Part shown: in pieces, positions 1-7,731 of the stretch
Numbering within the stretch: the stretch's first letter is position 1
Layout of the letters: every line of letters starts with the position of its first letter
Assembly (NCBI GenBank): GCA_947503395.1
Contig: CANNDP010000026.1
Location: 1 to 11,243 of the forward strand
Source of the DNA: Actinomycetota bacterium
GTDB lineage: Bacteria > Actinomycetota > Actinomycetes > Nanopelagicales > Nanopelagicaceae
Direction of reading: 5' to 3'
DNA: 11,243 nt
Notes under the pieces: model-generated
What the model was told of the DNA's origin: nothing
Database searches by the model: none
What the model saw: only the letters and a program-made list of their open reading frames with translations
Translations under genes and position numbers: made by a program

Positions 1-2
1 TC

Positions 3-101
3 ATCCATCTAGCCGGGATGAGGCTGACAGTCTTGAGTTTAGAGGGCAAGCGCGTTGGGACTGTCTTAATCTCAAAATTACATACTCAAGATAAAAATTG
101 A
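3..101 (+). CDS. possible C-terminal end of an unidentified upstream gene (partial)
   Basis: A reading frame enters from the left edge and stops at TGA 99-101, giving about 32 residues ending in SKLHTQDKN. The segment RLTVLSLEGKRVGTVLISK alternates hydrophobic residues like a beta hairpin, which is why I prefer it. A second frame (2-94, ending TYSR) is also open, so the choice is uncertain. I do not recognise the family, and the gene may not be real. If it is, it lies 12 bp upstream of trpS and could be co-transcribed with it. Confidence 0.25.
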   Translation: MHLAGMRLTVLSLEGKRVGTVLISKLHTQDKN

Positions 102-113
102 GAAGATAGGGCC

Positions 114-1124
114 ATGAAGCGCGTCCTATCAGGGATTCAACCCACAGCAGATTCATTTCACCTCGGCAATTACTTAGGTGCGGTCAAGCAATGGGTTGAG
201 CTGCAGAGTGAGAATGATGCTTTTTATTGTGTTGTTGATCTTCACGCGCTAACAGTTGAAACAGATCCACAAGTATTAAAGAAGCGAACACTTCTTGCAG
301 CAGCGCAATTAATTGCCCTTGGCCTTGACCCCGATAAGTGCACGCTATTTATTCAATCTCATGTCCCAGAACATAACCAGCTTGGCTGGGTCCTTGAATG
401 TATGGCGGGATTCGGTGAAGCAAATCGAATGACGCAATTTAAAGATAAGTCACAGAAGAGTGGGGCTGATAGAACTGTTGTTGGACTATTCACCTATCCA
501 ATTCTTCAAGCAGCTGACATCATGCTTTATCAAGCAAATAGAGTTCCAGTTGGCGAAGATCAGAGACAACATATTGAACTAACCCGGGACCTAGGTCAGA
601 GATTTAATTCTAGATATGGGCAGACCTTTACAATTCCAGAGGCTCACATTATTAAATCTGCAGCAAAGATTAATGATCTACAAGATCCAAATGCCAAGAT
701 GAGTAAATCATCTGCTTCAAATTCTGGAGTAATCGATATCTTGGATTCAGCAGAAGTTAATACCAAGAAGATAAAGAGCGCAGTTACCGATGCAGGCAAA
801 GAAGTAAAGTTTGACGAGAAGGAAAAGCCTGGGATATCAAACCTCTTAACTATCCACTCAGCCCTTAGTAATAGAGTTATCTCTGATATTGAAAATGAGT
901 TTGCTGGCAAAGGCTATGGCGATTTTAAGTCCGCTGTAGCTGAGGTGGTTACCTCATACTTTGCCCCAGTTAAGAAGCGCACGGAGGAGCTTTTATCCGA
1001 TGAAGCTCACCTATTAAATATCTTGGAGCAGGGAAGACAGAAAGCTAGAGCTGTTGCTGCAGAGACTTTAGCTAAGACATATTCAGCTCTAGGGTTGGTG
1101 CCAAGCTCTTTTAAGGACAAGTAA
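114..1124 (+). CDS. trpS: tryptophan--tRNA ligase (TrpRS)
   Basis: This cytoplasmic class I aminoacyl-tRNA synthetase charges tRNA-Trp with tryptophan using ATP. At 336 residues it is the usual length for the bacterial enzyme. The N-terminus MKRVLSGIQPTADSFHLGNY carries the HIGH-type ATP motif as HLGN (residues 16-19). The KMSKS loop is intact at residues 195-199 (AKMSKSS). Between them are typical TrpRS blocks such as the GEDQRQHIELTRDLGQRFN segment. The ATG start fits the family N-terminus, but only a weak purine-rich stretch (GAGAAGATAGGG) precedes it. No T-box leader or tryptophan attenuator is visible in the 113 bp upstream. The next gene starts 3 bp after its stop, so the two are probably co-transcribed although they share no obvious function. 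Codon use and composition look like those of its neighbours. Confidence 0.97.
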   Translation: MKRVLSGIQPTADSFHLGNYLGAVKQWVELQSENDAFYCVVDLHALTVETDPQVLKKRTLLAAAQLIALGLDPDKCTLFIQSHVPEHNQLGWVLECMAGFGEANRMTQFKDKSQKSGADRTVVGLFTYPILQAADIMLYQANRVPVGEDQRQHIELTRDLGQRFNSRYGQTFTIPEAHIIKSAAKINDLQDPNAKMSKSSASNSGVIDILDSAEVNTKKIKSAVTDAGKEVKFDEKEKPGISNLLTIHSALSNRVISDIENEFAGKGYGDFKSAVAEVVTSYFAPVKKRTEELLSDEAHLLNILEQGRQKARAVAAETLAKTYSALGLVPSSFKDK

Positions 1125-1127
1125 GTC

Positions 1128-2084
1128 ATGAGATCTAGAGCGCTACTTATAGCGCTTACTATTTCATTATTTTCTCCATTCACTCCAGCAATTGCTGCAG
1201 AACCAAAAGTTGCTATCGCTTATGACATTGGATTTCTTGGAGATAACTCGTTCAATGACGCAGTTCACCTAGCTCTTAAAGCTGCGAAGAAAAAGTATGG
1301 ACTAGTTGAACCATTTGTTCGCGAGGTTCCGACAAATGGAACTGCAGTAGATCGCCTAACACGGCTGCGATTTTTAGCCAAAAGCGGCTACACGCTAATA
1401 ATTGCTGTTGGTCCGGGATATAGACAGACAGTGGCAAGGGTTTCAAAGGAATATACCGAGACTCAATTCGCAATTATTAATGACAAATCCATTGCCCAGT
1501 TAAATGTTTCAAATGTCTATTTTAGAGAAGACCATGGTGCCTATCTTGCAGGGGTAGCAGCAGCAAATCTTTCAAAGCGTAAATCAATTGCATTTATTGG
1601 AAGCGAGCCTGAACTTCTTGAAAGCTTTACAAAAGGAGCAAGAGCCAATTTTCCGAAGATAAAAATAAAGAATGTCTCCTATCCGGACTCTGTTGAATCT
1701 TTGCGAAGTCAATTAAATGGAGTAGATATCGCTTATTCAACTTGGGATGGAGACCCTTCAGTTGTAGCGGTTATAAGTGAGGGTTTTGCTGGGAAAATTA
1801 AATTGATTTCAGAGATCCCAGATCAATATTTTGCTCAAATTCCACAGACAAAATCAATTGTTGTCGCAACGGTTTCAAAGCAAATGACTAAACCTATTTC
1901 GCAGTTAGTTTCAGCAGCACTTGAATCTCGGGCAATTATTGACGTTCTCGATGATGCTGAAGGGATTTATGGCCGGGAATACAACGCAACAAATGGGGGA
2001 GTTGGGATAACCTTTAACATTGCGGTAAATAGCTCCCTAAAGAGTCAACTTAGGCAAGCTCTTCTTCAACTAAAACAAGGATAA
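1128..2084 (+). CDS. BMP/PnrA-family substrate-binding protein (orphan paralogue), secreted
   Basis: This is a 318-residue extracytoplasmic protein of the BMP (basic membrane protein, PnrA/TmpC) family, whose members bind nucleosides for ABC importers. The N-terminus has a basic start (MRSR), a hydrophobic core and a likely signal peptidase I site after PAIA at about residue 23. There is no lipobox cysteine. The mature start VAIAYDIGFLGDNSFND (about residues 28-44) matches the family pattern that contributes Asp and Asn to the ligand pocket. HGAYLAGVAAANLSKRKSIAFIG is a further family block. It is more divergent than the binding protein at 8903-9934 and lacks that protein's GAGGNTGNG and GVDSDQ segments, so the ligand may differ. 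No permease or ATPase adjoins it on this strand. It may share the transporter encoded on the opposite strand or act elsewhere. The start is supported by AAGGAC 9 bp upstream. Its stop abuts the stop of the convergent dehydrogenase gene. Confidence 0.8.
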   Translation: MRSRALLIALTISLFSPFTPAIAAEPKVAIAYDIGFLGDNSFNDAVHLALKAAKKKYGLVEPFVREVPTNGTAVDRLTRLRFLAKSGYTLIIAVGPGYRQTVARVSKEYTETQFAIINDKSIAQLNVSNVYFREDHGAYLAGVAAANLSKRKSIAFIGSEPELLESFTKGARANFPKIKIKNVSYPDSVESLRSQLNGVDIAYSTWDGDPSVVAVISEGFAGKIKLISEIPDQYFAQIPQTKSIVVATVSKQMTKPISQLVSAALESRAIIDVLDDAEGIYGREYNATNGGVGITFNIAVNSSLKSQLRQALLQLKQG

Positions 2085-2771
2085 CTACCAGCCGGGGTGT
2101 GCGCTCTTACCGCCGTCAAAATCAATAATACTTCCAGATGCAAAATTAAAGGTTTCACTGGTTAGTGCAAGTGCTAGTTCGGCAACTTCTTCAGCGCTTC
2201 CAATGCGCCCTGCTGGCACTGTATTAGTCCAAGAGGAAAAACCCTCCGGCCACCTGCTTTCTAACTTATCATCTCCAATAAGACCTAATCTGATTCCATT
2301 AATCCGCATGGGCGCAAGGGATAGAGCAAGTGATCGAGTAACAGACTCTAAAGCTGATTTCGAAGCGCCGTAGATTTCATGACCTGATTTGGAGTTTAAT
2401 GCTTCAATTGATGAAATATTAATGGCTAATGTAGCGCCTTTTGATTTGGCCGCGAGAATTATCTCAATTGGAGAGAGAAGATTTACTTGAAACATCTCTT
2501 GAGCCTTAGTTGATGAATAATGCTTAAGATCAAGGATTGATTGATCAGCAGCATTATTGATCACACAATCAATTGCGCCTATTTGCTCAACTAACTCAGT
2601 GCCACTTGAAGCTTTAGAAAGATCCTTTCTGATTACTTCAATACCATCAATGCCTTTAGAACTATTTACTTGGCCAACCACCCTCCAGCCTGCAGAGATA
2701 AAGGTCTTGCAAAGCGCGCTTCCAATCAGCCCGCTAGCGCCGGTGATTAGAATAGATTTCTGCTTATTCAT
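2085..2771 (-). CDS. short-chain dehydrogenase/reductase (SDR), substrate unknown
   Basis: This is a 228-residue classical SDR, a cytoplasmic NAD(P)-dependent oxidoreductase. The N-terminal Rossmann motif TGASGLIG lies at about residues 9-16, followed by NNAAD near residue 80. The catalytic triad is visible as Ser in INISSIEA and Tyr/Lys in YGASK. The C-terminal ASGSIIDFDGGKSAHPGW is the usual SDR end. I chose the ATG at 2771 (MNKQKS) over one 24 bp upstream. It overlaps the cupin stop (ATGAATAA), has a GGAG 8 bases before it, and puts the glycine motif where SDRs usually have it. It is the last gene of the transporter/nucleoside operon. Family knowledge does not give the substrate. Its position suggests a role in handling the sugar or aldehyde product of nucleoside breakdown, but that is inference. 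A housekeeping reductase role cannot be excluded. Confidence 0.88.
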   Translation of the reverse strand: MNKQKSILITGASGLIGSALCKTFISAGWRVVGQVNSSKGIDGIEVIRKDLSKASSGTELVEQIGAIDCVINNAADQSILDLKHYSSTKAQEMFQVNLLSPIEIILAAKSKGATLAINISSIEALNSKSGHEIYGASKSALESVTRSLALSLAPMRINGIRLGLIGDDKLESRWPEGFSSWTNTVPAGRIGSAEEVAELALALTSETFNFASGSIIDFDGGKSAHPGW

Positions 2772-3189
2772 GAAATAGCTCCGGTAGGTTGGCAATGTTT
2801 GGGAATTGAGAGATTAACTCATCTCTGCCTGCTAATTCCATAGTTGAAAAAGCTGGAGCTAGAAAACAGCTCACCAGTGAATAAGACCCTAAAGACTCTG
2901 CCGCCATCCAGGTATTAGCTGGCACTTGGTAGGCAAGATGCTGCCCATCTTGCTCTAGTCGATGGCTGATAAGTTGACCGTTTTCAATGCTGTGAAGCAG
3001 AAGGGGATCGCCAGATAAATGAAGCCAGAGTTCGGCCTGGGGCAGGCGATGCCAGGCTGAGAAATCGGGGGAGACCACCATAAAATAAATTGCATTACTT
3101 AATTCATCTCGATAGATCGTTGAATATAAACCACCTTCACCTTCAAGGGGCTGCAAATCAAGTTTTTCTATTAATTCATCCTTGTTCAT
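2764..3189 (-). CDS. DUF985 (cupin_5, YML079W-like) cupin protein
   Basis: This 141-residue protein is one small cupin barrel of the DUF985 family. The diagnostic blocks appear in order: LQPLEGEGGLYSTIYRDE, then AIYFMVVSPDFSAWHRL, then ELWLHLSGDPLLLHSI, then YQVPANTWMAAESLGSYSL, then VSCFLAPAFS. These correspond to the family consensus (EGGYYRETYRS, FSAWHRL, EIWHFYAGDPL, VPAGTWQAA, GCTVAPGF). The function of DUF985 is not established. The fold suggests a small-molecule binder or an isomerase/epimerase-like enzyme acting on sugars or nucleotides. The start overlaps the deaminase 3' end by 14 bp and has AAGGAA 6 bases upstream, and the stop overlaps the dehydrogenase start, so translation is probably coupled. 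Its conserved-looking position in a nucleoside salvage operon is a functional hint and not a proof. The usual second histidine-rich metal motif is weak, so metal binding is uncertain. Confidence 0.85.
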   Translation of the reverse strand: MNKDELIEKLDLQPLEGEGGLYSTIYRDELSNAIYFMVVSPDFSAWHRLPQAELWLHLSGDPLLLHSIENGQLISHRLEQDGQHLAYQVPANTWMAAESLGSYSLVSCFLAPAFSTMELAGRDELISQFPNIANLPELFHE

Positions 3190-4498
3190 TAAATTCCTTG
3201 TGCAAAGTCTTTACTACCACATCAACTTCTTTCGATAATTCAGAGAAGTCAATCAAGGTTGACTTGCCATCTGCTATTACTTGTTTCCCATCAACCCAAA
3301 CATCGCTCACATCGCCGCGTCCTGCAGCAAAGACAAGCTGGGCGAATACGTCATGAAGCGGAATTAGATGCGCCTTGTTTAGATCTATTGAGATCAGATC
3401 TGCACTTTTGCCAACTTCAATACTTCCAATTGAACTCTCAAGTCCTAAGGCTTTTGCTGCCTCAATTGTAGCCATGCGAAATATCTCACTTGCCCTTAAA
3501 TTTTCTGGACCATTGGTTTGGGCATATAGGTTGGCAGCCACTCTCATCACTGCCCACATATCTAGATCATTACTTGATGAACAACCATCAGTTCCAAGTG
3601 CAACACATAGATCCCTACTTTGATATTTTTTAATATCTGCAATCCCACTTCCTAGTTTGAGATTGCTTCCAGGGCAATGGGCAACTGCAGCGCCCGCCTT
3701 TACTAGTAATCCAATGTCTTCATCTGATAAGTGAACACCGTGTCCTAATAAGGTATGAGAATCTAGGATTCCAGTTTCTTGCAATATTGCAGTTGGGGAC
3801 TTACCGAAACGTTTAGCAACATCATCATTTTCTCCAAGATTTTCAGAGATATGGATACTTATCGAAGCCCCCATCTGCTTTGCTAGCTTTCCAATTTCAA
3901 CTAGGTGATCAGGTGAGACGGTGTAGGTTGAATGCGGCATTAGATAGGCAGGAACATCTGGCCCGCCAACATCTTGAAGCACTTGCTCCCATTTTTTGGC
4001 TATCTCTAATCTGGCTTCCCAATCAAGGCCATCAAGACCAGTGAAATCAAAGAAGAGTGGGCCAGTTATGTGTCTGATCCCAGTACTTGCTGCGCCTTTG
4101 TGGGCCGCATCTGGATATAGATACATATCAAGGGTAGTTGTGGTTCCTGCAAGGAGTGATTCAAGTGCGCCAAGTTGGGTTCCAAGTGCAACATTCTTTG
4201 GATTCATAATTAATCCTTCGGCTGCCCAGACTCGCTCTAGAAATCCTTGAAGATTTACCCCCTCTGCCCAGCCGCGCAGCAATGACATTGCTAGATGGGT
4301 ATGAGTATTGATTAGTCCTGGAGCAATCAACTTACCTTTAGCATTGTAGGTCTTGGCACCTTTCAAACTGCCTGCGCCTTGAATTGCAACAATCTTCTTA
4401 TCTTTAATTCCAATAGCACAATCTTTAAGGACGGTATTTTTGCTATCAGATGTGACAATGTAAGTTGCATTCTCTATTACTAAATCAAAATCACTCAC
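3176..4498 (-). CDS. mtaD: 5-methylthioadenosine/S-adenosylhomocysteine deaminase-type amidohydrolase
   Basis: This is a 440-residue TRZ/ATZ (amidohydrolase superfamily) enzyme predicted to deaminate the adenine ring of methylthioadenosine, SAH or adenosine in the cytoplasm. The metal site is complete: HTH (His66, His68), His216 in ISIHISEN with Glu219, His253 in LLGHGVHLSD, and Asp304 in ALGTDGCSSSND. PHSTYTVSPD (from residue 188) and VAHCPGSNLKLGSG (from 273) are typical of this subgroup, which includes the Pseudomonas aeruginosa MTA deaminase. Length is normal. Translation starts at GTG, 2 bp after the phosphorylase stop, with only a weak ribosome site, which suggests coupling. Pairing with a 6-oxopurine-type phosphorylase and the nearby mtnA strongly favours MTA as substrate. 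A broader adenosine/SAH deaminase, or a triazine-type hydrolase from the same superfamily, remains possible. Confidence 0.88.
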   Translation of the reverse strand: MSDFDLVIENATYIVTSDSKNTVLKDCAIGIKDKKIVAIQGAGSLKGAKTYNAKGKLIAPGLINTHTHLAMSLLRGWAEGVNLQGFLERVWAAEGLIMNPKNVALGTQLGALESLLAGTTTTLDMYLYPDAAHKGAASTGIRHITGPLFFDFTGLDGLDWEARLEIAKKWEQVLQDVGGPDVPAYLMPHSTYTVSPDHLVEIGKLAKQMGASISIHISENLGENDDVAKRFGKSPTAILQETGILDSHTLLGHGVHLSDEDIGLLVKAGAAVAHCPGSNLKLGSGIADIKKYQSRDLCVALGTDGCSSSNDLDMWAVMRVAANLYAQTNGPENLRASEIFRMATIEAAKALGLESSIGSIEVGKSADLISIDLNKAHLIPLHDVFAQLVFAAGRGDVSDVWVDGKQVIADGKSTLIDFSELSKEVDVVVKTLHKEFNEQG

Positions 4499-4500
4499 TT

Positions 4501-5241
4501 TTAAGCCAAAACCTTTAGCGCGCCTTCAATAACTGTTAAAGCTTTAGATTTTCCTAGATCTAGGGCCTTATTTATTTCATCCATTGTTATCTCGGCCTCA
4601 CTCAATCCTGCTGCAGGATTAACAACTAGAGCAATGCTGGCATAATCAATACCAAGCTCTCTTGCCAAACTCACTTCAGGACATCCTGTCATTCCAACAA
4701 CTGTCGCACCAGCAAGTGCTGCTAGTCGAATCTCTGAAGGGGTTTCAAATCTAGGCCCATTAAATCCGGCATAGACTCCATTTTCATGAAGCAAAATTCC
4801 TGACTCCTTAGCACTTTGGCGAAGGGCGCTCTGTATTTTTGCATCATATGGGCGAGTGAGGTCAACATGTTGAACACCAGGTTTTGATCCATCAGAGAAG
4901 GTGTGCTGCCTACCCGAGGTGAAGTCAATAAAGTCATCAATTAGGCAGAGATCACCTGGAGCTAGCTTTGTATCGATTCCGCCCACTACATTAATTGCAA
5001 TTATCTCGGTAACACCTAAATCCTTCATAGCCTTGATATTGGCTCGATAATTGATCAGGTGAGGTGGAATGCTGTGACCGCTTCCATGGCGGGTTAGAAA
5101 TATAAGGCGAACGCCGTTCCATTCCCCACTTCTAATTTGAGCTTTTCCATAGAGGGTGTCTAACTCTTTGGATTCACCATCTTTTAGTGCGGGAAGGTCA
5201 TAGAAGCCAGTGCCAGCAATTAATCCAATCGTTTTTGGCAT
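4501..5241 (-). CDS. mtnP: S-methyl-5'-thioinosine (or thioadenosine) phosphorylase, PNP/MTAP family
   Basis: This 246-residue trimeric-type PNP/MTAP family enzyme cleaves a purine (thio)nucleoside with phosphate to a free base and a (methylthio)ribose 1-phosphate. The N-terminal IGLIAGTGFYDL and RHGSGH (51-56) form the phosphate site, followed by IPPHLINYRAN. GPRFETPSEIR (162-172) and VVGMTGCPE (181-189) form the base and ribose pocket. At residues 206-212 the protein reads VVNPAAG. MTA phosphorylases have TDYDxW there, with Asp recognising adenine, while Asn208 resembles thioinosine phosphorylase and 6-oxopurine PNPs. I therefore infer preference for methylthioinosine or inosine, which fits the adjacent deaminase. 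The ATG start lies 4 bp after the ATPase stop with only a poor ribosome site, so coupling is likely. Automated pipelines would probably name it MTA phosphorylase. The gene symbol is the family symbol and does not assert adenine specificity. Confidence 0.9.
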   Translation of the reverse strand: MPKTIGLIAGTGFYDLPALKDGESKELDTLYGKAQIRSGEWNGVRLIFLTRHGSGHSIPPHLINYRANIKAMKDLGVTEIIAINVVGGIDTKLAPGDLCLIDDFIDFTSGRQHTFSDGSKPGVQHVDLTRPYDAKIQSALRQSAKESGILLHENGVYAGFNGPRFETPSEIRLAALAGATVVGMTGCPEVSLARELGIDYASIALVVNPAAGLSEAEITMDEINKALDLGKSKALTVIEGALKVLA

Positions 5242-5245
5242 CGAA

Positions 5246-6754
5246 TCAGGATGCCAGGCCAGCCATCAAGCGGCCGATGGTATTTCTATCTGCCTCTTTG
5301 GAATTAAATATTGCAACAATCTTGCCATTAGAGATGACTGCAATTCTGTCAGCAAGGGAGAGAATTTCATCAAGCTCTGCTGAGACTAGGAGAACAGCGG
5401 CTCCAGCGTCACGAGCAGCAATCAATTGGTTATGGATAAATTCAATTGATCCCACATCAACGCCTCGAGTTGGTTGAGCAGCAACAACTACATCTAGCTG
5501 TTGGCTTAACTCTCTTGCAACAACAACTTTCTGTTTATTTCCACCAGAAAGTGAACCAGCTGAGAGATAGGCATCTGGAGCCCTGATATCAAATTTCTCA
5601 ACGAGTGATTCACCATTGTTGGCAACTTCCTCTAAGTTTCTAATCCAACCTTTTGCAAATGGTGCTTGGTCAAATCTGTTTAAAACTAAGTTATCAGCGA
5701 TGGAGTAAGAAGTAACTAAACCATGCTTCTCTCGATCTTCAGGAATATGAGAAACGCCTGCTAGATGGGCAGCCCTTGGGTTCAGGTTTGGAATCTCTTG
5801 ACCTTTAACAATTACTTCGCCACTTAGACGTGAGCGCATACTGCAGATTGCCTCAACTAATTCTCGCTGACCATTTCCTTCAACACCGGCAATACCAAGA
5901 ATTTCTCCAGCATGAACTTCTAGCGATAAGTCCTTAACAGATTCAAGTTTTCTATCATCGCTTACTCGAAGATTCTTTATAGATAGAAGGACCTCTTTAG
6001 GTTTTGCTTGACTCTTTTCGACACGTAGAACTACTTCGCGCCCCACCATCATCTGGGCAAGTTTTGATTCACTACTCTCCTTTGGGGTAGTGGTGCCCAT
6101 CAACTTTCCACCACGAAGAACTGCAATTCGGTCAGCAACTGCCATAACTTCACGCAGCTTATGAGTAATAAAGAGAATTCCAACCCCACGTTTGGCTAGA
6201 TTTCTCAAAACTTCAAGGAGTTCATCAGTTTCTTGAGGGGTCAATACTGCTGTTGGTTCATCAAGAATTAGTAACTTAACATCGCGCCTCAGGGCTTTAA
6301 GAATTTCAACTCTTTGAGCCATTCCAACCGGAAGATCTTCAATAATGGCATCAGGATCAACTTCAAGGCCATATTTCTCGGAGAGAGCCAAAGCTTCTTT
6401 CTTTGCCTGCTTGATATTTACCACACCGAACCGCTTTGGTTCATCTCCTAGAATCAAGTTCTCTGTAACGCTCATCACTGGGACTAGTTGAAAATGCTGG
6501 TGAACCATTCCTACACCACTAGCAATTGCTGCAGCAGTATCACCACTTTCCATAACCGTGCCATTTATCTTTATCGTGCCAGTATCTGGCTTTACCAATC
6601 CAAATACTGCTTTAACTAAAGTTGACTTACCCGCGCCATTTTCACCAAGGAGAGCAAGAATCTCACCCTCTTTAACTGTTAGTGAGATATTTTCATTGGC
6701 AATAACGGAACCAAAGCTCTTACTTACACCCTCAATTTCTAGAAGAGTCTTCAT
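5246..6754 (-). CDS. nucleoside ABC transporter ATP-binding protein (two ATPase domains)
   Basis: This 502-residue cytoplasmic protein has two fused ABC domains, as in RbsA/NupO-type importers, and drives nucleoside uptake through the two permeases encoded upstream. Domain 1 has Walker A GENGAGKS (37-44), Q-loop region MVHQHFQLVP, signature LPVGMAQRVEI and Walker B LLILDEPTAVLTP. In domain 2 the Walker A position is the degenerate GVEGNGQRE (near residue 290). The signature LSGGNKQKVVVAREL is intact and Walker B reads VVVAAQPTRGVD. The AAQPTRGVD form and degenerate second P-loop are normal for this family, so one catalytically weak site is expected and is not damage. The start codon overlaps the permease stop (ATGA) and GGAGAAG precedes it. 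The linker contains a short Ser/Lys-rich stretch at about residues 240-250. B. subtilis NupO is the closest functional analogue I can name. Confidence 0.95.
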   Translation of the reverse strand: MKTLLEIEGVSKSFGSVIANENISLTVKEGEILALLGENGAGKSTLVKAVFGLVKPDTGTIKINGTVMESGDTAAAIASGVGMVHQHFQLVPVMSVTENLILGDEPKRFGVVNIKQAKKEALALSEKYGLEVDPDAIIEDLPVGMAQRVEILKALRRDVKLLILDEPTAVLTPQETDELLEVLRNLAKRGVGILFITHKLREVMAVADRIAVLRGGKLMGTTTPKESSESKLAQMMVGREVVLRVEKSQAKPKEVLLSIKNLRVSDDRKLESVKDLSLEVHAGEILGIAGVEGNGQRELVEAICSMRSRLSGEVIVKGQEIPNLNPRAAHLAGVSHIPEDREKHGLVTSYSIADNLVLNRFDQAPFAKGWIRNLEEVANNGESLVEKFDIRAPDAYLSAGSLSGGNKQKVVVARELSQQLDVVVAAQPTRGVDVGSIEFIHNQLIAARDAGAAVLLVSAELDEILSLADRIAVISNGKIVAIFNSKEADRNTIGRLMAGLAS

Positions 6755-7731
6755 GACTTCTCCTTCTCATAAGGGATGCCTTCAGCAGCTGGTGGGCGAA
6801 CTTTTCCAGCTGAGATTGCTAAAACAACAATTGTAAGAATATATGGAAGCATGTTTATGAATTGGGGAGGTATCTCTACTACTTCATCAATCATTAGCTG
6901 ATTAGTAACCGCTTGGGTTAATCCAAAGAATAAGGCAGCAGCAAGTGCGCCAAGTGGATTCCATCTACCAAAGATCATGATGGCAAGTGCGGTAAAGCCT
7001 TTTCCGGCCGTAAATCCTCGCTCAAAGATTCCAACTGCTTCAAGGGCTAGGTATGCGCCAGCAAGCCCACCAACAGCTCCTGCGGCTGTGACATTTAAAT
7101 AGCGAAGTCTTATAACTGAAACTCCCGCAGTATCAGCACTTGAGGGATGCTCTCCAACTGCTCTTGAGCGCAGACCCCATGAAGTTTTATAGAGCGCAAA
7201 CCAGAGAGCTAGAATAAAAAAGATTCCAAAGTAGGTAATTGGGCCGTGGAAAGATAGAACTGGACCAAGGATGGGCCAGGCACCAACTACCGGAAGGTCA
7301 ATCGGGTCAAGAGTTGAGGGAATTGAATAATTCTGGCGATAGTAAAAGGATGTAATTCCTGCAGCCAAAATATTTAAGATAACCCCAGCAATAATCTGAT
7401 CCATTTTCCAATTAACTGCCATTAGGGCCAAGAGCAGCCCCATCATTGCACCAGTAAAGACCCCAACCAGCATTCCTTGCACAGTATTTTTCAAAATAGC
7501 GCCAGCAAAAAAAGCGGTGAAGGCTGAAATCAGCATGGTTCCTTCGATGCCGATATTTACAACTCCAGTTCGCTCACACATAACCCCAACCATTGCCGCA
7601 AGTGCTAGAGGAAGTGCGAATTGAATTGCAGTGTATAAAACTGATGTTGCTACTAATCCATCTTTACTATAGAAATAGGTGAAAGCTGCAAGGAAGGCAA
7701 AGATTAAATAATGGCTAGTACGTAGTTTCAT
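6751..7731 (-). CDS. nucleoside ABC transporter permease (NupQ/YufQ-like)
   Basis: This 326-residue integral membrane protein of the BPD_transp_2 family is the second of the paired permeases. It has about eight to ten hydrophobic segments. Family blocks include GVMCERTGVVNIGIEGTML (about residues 50-68), LNILAAGITSFYY, VGEHPSSADTAGVSVIRLRY (the cytoplasmic loop contacting the ATPase), GGLAGAYLAL and FTALAIMIFGRWNPLGALAA. I chose the ATG at 7731 (MKLRTSHY). It overlaps the previous stop in TAATG and has GGAG 8 bases upstream. A TTG 12 bp earlier is in frame but less likely. The stop overlaps the ATPase start, so the subunits are translationally coupled. The known family ligands are purine and pyrimidine nucleosides, and the exact ligand depends on the binding protein. 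Confidence 0.93.
   Translation of the reverse strand: MKLRTSHYLIFAFLAAFTYFYSKDGLVATSVLYTAIQFALPLALAAMVGVMCERTGVVNIGIEGTMLISAFTAFFAGAILKNTVQGMLVGVFTGAMMGLLLALMAVNWKMDQIIAGVILNILAAGITSFYYRQNYSIPSTLDPIDLPVVGAWPILGPVLSFHGPITYFGIFFILALWFALYKTSWGLRSRAVGEHPSSADTAGVSVIRLRYLNVTAAGAVGGLAGAYLALEAVGIFERGFTAGKGFTALAIMIFGRWNPLGALAAALFFGLTQAVTNQLMIDEVVEIPPQFINMLPYILTIVVLAISAGKVRPPAAEGIPYEKEKS

Noticed and set aside
26..65. The inverted repeat GACAGTC/GACTGTC at the left edge, as a terminator of the upstream gene.
   Set aside because: Only 7 bp, a 20-plus-base loop, no U tract, and it may lie in coding sequence.
85..102. A small hairpin CTCAA/TTGAG just upstream of trpS, as a possible attenuator.
   Set aside because: Five weak base pairs without a T-box, antiterminator or U tract. 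It is likely chance.
5246..6754. Damaged second ATPase domain (degenerate P-loop EGNGQ and AAQPTRGVD).
   Set aside because: This pattern is normal for the RbsA/NupO family of fused sugar and nucleoside importers and does not indicate a pseudogene.
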